Source of the DNA: JAFGOM01 sp964605795
GTDB taxonomy: Archaea > Halobacteriota > Methanomicrobia > Methanomicrobiales > Methanospirillaceae
Reading direction: 5' to 3'
DNA length: 36,231 nt
Assembly (NCBI GenBank): GCA_964605795.1
Contig: CAZSDZ010000029.1
Span: forward strand, 1-36,231
Shown: positions 33,301 through 36,231 of the stretch, one piece after another
Layout: the number at the start of each line of letters is the position of its first letter
How positions within the stretch are numbered: the first letter of the stretch is position 1
The notes under the pieces: generated by a model
Told to the model about the DNA's origin: nothing
The model's input: only the letters and a program-made list of their open reading frames with translations
The model's database searches: none
Program-made: the position numbers and the translations under genes

Positions 33301-34480
33301 GACAATTACCGGGAATAACTTCAACACGGGAGCAGCTGTGGAGATTGCACGTGAAGGGACCACGATCCCGGGAACCGTTACATCGCTCTTATCCTCAAAG
33401 ATCATCGTGACATGTGATATCTCTGATGTACCGACCGGACAGTATACCCTTACCGTTACGAATCCTGACGGGCTATCTGCAACCCGGTCGAATGCATTCA
33501 CCGTGCTTGCTCCGGGTCCGAGTCCGGTGATCACCTCGATCACTCCGGCTACCGGTATGAATACCGGCAATACGGCAATCGTGATTACCGGTGAGAACTT
33601 CCGGAGCAAGGCCACGGTTACTATTGCAAACGCCATAGTAACAAGAACGGTACCCAAACCATCCGTTACTGCAACCCGGATGACGTGCACGCTCCCACTA
33701 AAAGGGATGCCTGCAGGCCTGTACAACATCACGGTCACGAACACCGACGGGACGACTGCGATGGAAAAGGATGTATTTACCATCACCAATCCGACCCCGG
33801 TACTATCCTCTATAAAACCACTTGCAGGATACAACACCGGACCGGTCCCGGTGATCATTTACGGGAAGAACTTTGCAACCGGACTAGCAATGGAGCTGGT
33901 AAGTGGCGGAACCACGATCCCGGGAACCGTTACATCGGTCTCATCCACCAGGATCATCGGATCGTTTGACCTCTCAGGTGTACCGGGCGGTCAGTATACC
34001 CTTACCGTTACCAACACCGGGGCAACCCCTGCCACCCGGTCGAATGCTTTCACGGTACGGGAAGCCGGACCGGCTCCCACCATCACCGGCATTGCACCGG
34101 GTCTCGGGTTCTCAACAGCCAACCTGAAGGTTGCGATAACCGGGACAAACTTCAACAAACCGACCGTCACGTTACGCCAGGGTGAACTGACAAAAACAGC
34201 GGTTGCAACCGCAGGCAGGCCATCAACCAGCAGTATCCTCTACGTCACCCTCCCCTTACGGGGAGTTCCCGGAGGGATGTACGATATAACGGTCACAAAC
34301 ATCGACGGCACAAGTGTTACGGCAGAGAGCCTGGTCAGTGTGACCGGCACGACCATGGCACAGGGTGGACACCTTGCCCCTGATTCCTATGCAGGGGAAG
34401 TACAATCAGGCGGTATCGTCGAAGGCGGCCAGGGAGGAACGTCGGGTATGGTCCAGCCCGATACTGCAGTTGTTTTATAG
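30386..34480 (+). CDS. Secreted papain-like (C1A) cysteine protease with nine IPT/TIG-like repeats and a PPC-like domain
   Basis: 1364 residues from ATG 30386, chosen for AAGGTGA 5 nt upstream over GTG 30377. Residues 1-24 form a signal peptide (ICILLLILFCIAGAAG). A pro-like segment precedes the C1A domain, with the Gln/Cys block NQGYCGNCWAWA (catalytic Cys128), GGHAMTIIGY (His298) and VLNSWG (Asn320). From about residue 373 come three IPT/TIG repeats of 95 residues, a pre-peptidase-C-terminal-like domain (about 660-765, YHESGFLAYGQKKSYGPY ... FDLYVARG), then six more diverged IPT/TIG repeats. The C-terminus has no clear anchor helix. It should act outside the cell, perhaps trimming surface proteins or adhering to partners. 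An oligo-T follows the stop. Confidence 0.88.
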   Translation: MRISINPGICILLLILFCIAGAAGDGTDFSQVKPDYGVPITGGETAFKASEVQEAILTGAEHGYMLLDDTMAIRFAEVYNEDTESALNVASASDFTAASLPTSVDLSAHVPYSSSNIAQRNQGYCGNCWAWAATGVIEVERSVQSGTKSQLSVQYLNSNYNGGSGSGFACCGGFAEDFVTFYNGAGDDRFIPWSNTGGSYADGTRSCGSSTARSASQITTTPNYPFNSLQTQQITTTGVSRLTAINNIKSVLNQNKAVWIAFYWYDNYADFSHAWSQGASYEYNPVTGVGSSGSFGGHAMTIIGYEDPNNDGTGYWIVLNSWGNRNNDPYLPGTIRFEMNTDYSALVPGYESYNLPVSMYYIYNVAFTSTGDPAPTVTSITPATGANTGTVSITSLAGTNFQSGAAVKLTRTGYTDITATAVSVVSSTRITCTFDLTGKAAGTWNVVVTNSDGQSGTKTGAFTITGSTAPTVTSITPATGANTGTVSITSLAGTNFQSGAAVKLTRTGYSDIAATAVSVVSSTRITCTLDLTGKAAGAWDVVVTNSDGQTGTKTGAFTITGSTAPTVTSITPATGANTGIVSITSLAGTNFQSGAAVKLTRTGYTDITATAVSVVSSTRITCTLDLTGKAAGAWDVVVTNSDGQNGTKAGAFTITEEGGSPSDEYHESGFLAYGQKKSYGPYPVPAGTGIVSIILDGPAGQDFDLYVARGRIPTTTSWDYRPYEYDADEEVIISNPTSGDYYAMIHAFSGSGSYTLDVLMSGGSEEPTPTVTGITPGSGANTGTVSITNLAGTNFQNGATVRLIRAGESEILGSGVSVVSSTKITCTFDLTGKTAGTWDVVVTNPDGRSGTLPDGFTVTTSGLSITSITPSTGSNTGNQAVTIAGTNFRAGAFVTLSNGVATKTVTLTTVTATQVKCTLPLKGMPTGLYNVTVKNRDQTAVTAVNAFTVTSPPPVLSAVKPVTGYNTRPIQLTITGNNFNTGAAVEIAREGTTIPGTVTSLLSSKIIVTCDISDVPTGQYTLTVTNPDGLSATRSNAFTVLAPGPSPVITSITPATGMNTGNTAIVITGENFRSKATVTIANAIVTRTVPKPSVTATRMTCTLPLKGMPAGLYNITVTNTDGTTAMEKDVFTITNPTPVLSSIKPLAGYNTGPVPVIIYGKNFATGLAMELVSGGTTIPGTVTSVSSTRIIGSFDLSGVPGGQYTLTVTNTGATPATRSNAFTVREAGPAPTITGIAPGLGFSTANLKVAITGTNFNKPTVTLRQGELTKTAVATAGRPSTSSILYVTLPLRGVPGGMYDITVTNIDGTSVTAESLVSVTGTTMAQGGHLAPDSYAGEVQSGGIVEGGQGGTSGMVQPDTAVVL
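31511..32350 (+). repeat. 285-bp tandem repeats encoding IPT/TIG domains, about 2.9 copies
   Basis: Copies begin at ACCGT 31511, 31796 and 32081, exactly 285 bp (95 codons) apart; the third is broken off near 32350. Bases 31580-31683 (copy 1) and 32161-32253 plus the preceding 11 nt (copy 3) are identical over 104 bp, while copy 2 has several changes there. Copies 2 and 3 instead share their ends. This mosaic suggests recent gene conversion or unequal exchange. Confidence 0.9.
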
Positions 34481-34493
34481 GAGGAGATATTCT

Positions 34494-34507
34494 AATTTCT
34501 TTTTTTT
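34494..34507 (+). terminator. Oligo-T terminator after the protease gene
   Basis: TAATTTC followed by eight T lies 14 nt after the stop codon. Archaeal RNA polymerase stops at such T runs; no hairpin is needed. Confidence 0.5.
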
Positions 34508-34596
34508 AAATGGCAGGGGTTATTCGTTCTTCTATTTGTTAGGTGACACTCGACGGGTAAATTTAACAATAAAATTTTCCGATTACCTAAGTTTAC

Positions 34597-34730
34597 TTGG
34601 GACTCCGCACTTGACCTAAATCGTGGAATTATTTTCAAGATTTCATGAGGGCAACAACTATTCCAGTCCACATAGTTTTTATTGGATGTAAAAATAACGT
34701 TACACAATTTCCTCACGTACGGAGTCCCAA
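34597..34730. mobile_element. MITE-like 134-bp element
   Basis: TTGGGACTCCG at 34597-34607 and its exact complement CGGAGTCCCAA at 34720-34730 are perfect 11-bp terminal inverted repeats; similarity continues inward (TTGGGACTCCGYACKTGA, 16 of 18). The interior is AT-rich and without a convincing gene. Flanks show TTTA on both sides (34592-34595 and 34731-34734, with one extra C on the left), a possible 4-bp target duplication. It lies in the 379-nt gap between the protease and the sulfite-reductase-like gene, where no other gene is seen; TATATTTTAA at 34752-34761 may be the promoter of the latter. Confidence 0.55.
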
Positions 34731-34859
34731 TTTATAGTAACTCCTATTGCGTATATTTTAATTGTACTGACATAACTCCGAAATTCAGGATACACACATA
34801 AGTCTTTATTGAGACCGTTTCCCACCTCCTTTTACTATCAACACAACCAACATACATAC

Positions 34860-35738
34860 ATGCGACGAATTCCGCTTCTTGAGAAAGGCGGCATAATAAC
34901 CGAGAGAAATTCTGAATTCTGCACGATACGACTCAGAATACCTGCCGGTGTTATTACTACTGAACAACTTCAGGGGATAGCAAAAATTGCAAAACAGTAC
35001 GGTGATGGATCGGTGCACCTGACCACGCGTCAGACGATAGAGATATCCCATATCAATCCGGAACAACTCGAGAAGATCGTTTTTCGTCTTCTTAAGAACG
35101 GGACTCCGCTCGGATCTGAGAAGAACGAGGTGGTCAATATCACTGCATGCCCGGGAACCGAACGGTGCCGTCTTGCGCAGATAGAGACGATATCACTTGC
35201 ACGGGAACTTGATTCCATTTATGCAGGAAAAGAGATGCCGGTCAAGGTCAGGATTGCAATATCCGGGTGTTCCAACTCCTGTTCCAGTGAGCGGCTCAAC
35301 GAGATAGGAATTACCGGTCTGGTAAAACCGTTTCGTGAACCCGGTCTCTGTACCGGGTGCGGGACCTGTGTCCAGTACTGCAGGGAGAAGGCAATCCGGG
35401 TTGTTTCAGGCAAAATCGTGCTGAATGAAGAGAAATGCGTCCATTGCGGAATGTGTGTTGAGTCCTGTCCGTTCCATATCCTCACATCCGATCCCCCGGT
35501 CTACCACATCACGGTCGGGGGCAGGCGTGGCAGGCATCCAAAGATAGGAAGGCACCTGGTGACGGTAAAGAACAGGGAAGATGTCCTCTTTGTCGTCGGC
35601 CGTATCATTCAGTGGGTCTACCGTCAGGCATGGGGAGATATCCTCCTGCCTGACCAGATCGATGATCTTGATTATGACCGGTTTAAGCGTGAAATTTTAG
35701 AGAGTCTGGATCCGGAACATATCGAAGAGAGATATTAG
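34860..35738 (+). CDS. Small siroheme sulfite/nitrite reductase-like protein with two [4Fe-4S] ferredoxin motifs
   Basis: 292 residues from ATG 34860; TTG 34809 is a less likely start. It has a ferredoxin-like half domain (residues 1-80, with VHLTTRQTIEISHI typical of siroheme reductases), then the siroheme-[4Fe-4S] ligands Cys97/Cys103 (ACPGTERCRLAQ) and Cys137/Cys141 (SGCSNSCSS), i.e. CX5C and CX3C. A ferredoxin insert follows with Cys164/167/170/174 and Cys193/196/199/203. This is the layout of the dissimilatory sulfite-reductase-like proteins common in methanogens, which resemble the C-terminal half of F420-dependent sulfite reductase. The real substrate (sulfite, nitrite or another) is unknown. 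Confidence 0.85.
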   Translation: MRRIPLLEKGGIITERNSEFCTIRLRIPAGVITTEQLQGIAKIAKQYGDGSVHLTTRQTIEISHINPEQLEKIVFRLLKNGTPLGSEKNEVVNITACPGTERCRLAQIETISLARELDSIYAGKEMPVKVRIAISGCSNSCSSERLNEIGITGLVKPFREPGLCTGCGTCVQYCREKAIRVVSGKIVLNEEKCVHCGMCVESCPFHILTSDPPVYHITVGGRRGRHPKIGRHLVTVKNREDVLFVVGRIIQWVYRQAWGDILLPDQIDDLDYDRFKREILESLDPEHIEERY

Positions 35739-35781
35739 CGAGTATGCGCAGTCCTATATCGTTTAAGAGACAATACATACC

Positions 35782-36231
35782 ATGGATCTTGAAAAACGGA
35801 TAACCGGCCTCTTATTTCGGCCGGTTGACACCTACCAGGCACTGCATGATGAAGAGTGGACGCTGTCGCTTAAATATTACGGTCTGCTTCTGGGAATCTT
35901 TACCATCCTTGAAGGGATAATAACAGGCCTCATCCTCTTTCCCATGGGTATTCTTACCGGAATCGGAGAGATAATCCCGATTCCCCTGTTATTTATCCTG
36001 ATACTTATCTTCATATTTCTCGCAAACCTCATCTGTCTCTTCCTGATGAGCGGGTTTATGCATATCTTTGTTCACCTTCTCGGGGGAACACGGGGATTTT
36101 TCGAGACACTGAAAGTTCTTGCAAACGCTGCAACCCCTTCCCTGTTGCTGGGATGGATCCCATTAATCGGCATCATCGGCTGGTTCTGGACGTTGGTTTT
36201 GAATGTAACCGGTACTCAGGAGCTGCAGCAC
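35782..36231 (+). CDS. Yip1-domain membrane protein (5' part, cut by window end)
   Basis: ATG 35782 opens a frame of 150 codons to the window end without a stop. The protein starts MDLEKRITGLLFRPVDTYQA, the typical start of small Yip1-family proteins, followed by four strongly hydrophobic segments (YGLLLGIFTILEGIITGLI, IPLLFILILIFIFLANLIC, a middle HIFVHLLGG, and LLLGWIPLIGIIGWFWTLVL). The role of prokaryotic Yip1 proteins is not known. A TATA-like CTATATC about 27 nt before the ATG suggests a near-leaderless transcript of its own. Confidence 0.75.
   Translation, partial: MDLEKRITGLLFRPVDTYQALHDEEWTLSLKYYGLLLGIFTILEGIITGLILFPMGILTGIGEIIPIPLLFILILIFIFLANLICLFLMSGFMHIFVHLLGGTRGFFETLKVLANAATPSLLLGWIPLIGIIGWFWTLVLNVTGTQELQH

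Noticed and set aside
34492..34716. 74-codon minus-strand frame in the MITE-like region
   Set aside because: It starts at the inverted repeat and runs out past the other end; the text has no family likeness and looks like chance in AT-rich DNA.
1..36231. CRISPR array, rRNA or tRNA genes
   Set aside because: No regularly spaced short repeats and no rRNA or tRNA motifs were found on reading both strands; the only tandem repeats are the coding ones in the protease.

Overview
The window looks like a chromosomal segment of a hydrogenotrophic methanogenic archaeon, most likely of the Methanomicrobiales (Methanospirillum-like; the genus is an inference). Evidence: a near-complete Eha-type energy-converting [NiFe]-hydrogenase operon, tungsten/molybdenum formylmethanofuran dehydrogenase genes (fwdA, B, C, D), mobB, a methanogen-type small siroheme sulfite reductase-like protein, TATA-like boxes and many 4-nt ATGA gene overlaps.

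Region 1 (1-14.9 kb, visibly AT-rich) is a surface-glycan island. It opens with the 3' end of an IS630-type transposase. A plus-strand operon follows: neuB, neuC, neuA (nonulosonic/sialic acid synthesis and CMP activation), a D-2-hydroxyacid dehydrogenase, a methyltransferase-like protein, a decayed copy of the dehydrogenase 3' end, an asparagine-synthetase-like PP-loop protein and a GT-B-like surface carbohydrate protein. On the minus strand lie a methyltransferase, two GT4 glycosyltransferases, a membrane sulfatase-like protein, a kinase-like/methyltransferase two-domain protein and a small YLDPGTGS membrane protein.

Region 2 (15.2-29.4 kb, GC-richer) is core energy metabolism. fwdC and mobB are divergent. 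On the minus strand, one gene string runs ehaB-C-D-E-F-G-H-I-J-(K/L)-M-N-O-(P-like ferredoxin), then an ABC exporter, then fwdD-fwdB-fwdA. Most junctions are ATGA overlaps, so this is probably one transcript. It joins the ion-driven ferredoxin-reducing hydrogenase to the ferredoxin-consuming CO2-fixing enzyme of methanogenesis, with an unexplained ABC exporter in the middle.

Region 3 (29.4-36.2 kb) holds a decayed pseudogene with its own hairpin terminator, a secreted papain-like protease carrying nine IPT/TIG-like repeats (three almost identical at DNA level), a 134-bp MITE-like element, a siroheme sulfite-reductase-like ferredoxin protein and the 5' part of a Yip1-type membrane protein. No tRNA, rRNA or CRISPR array was seen.
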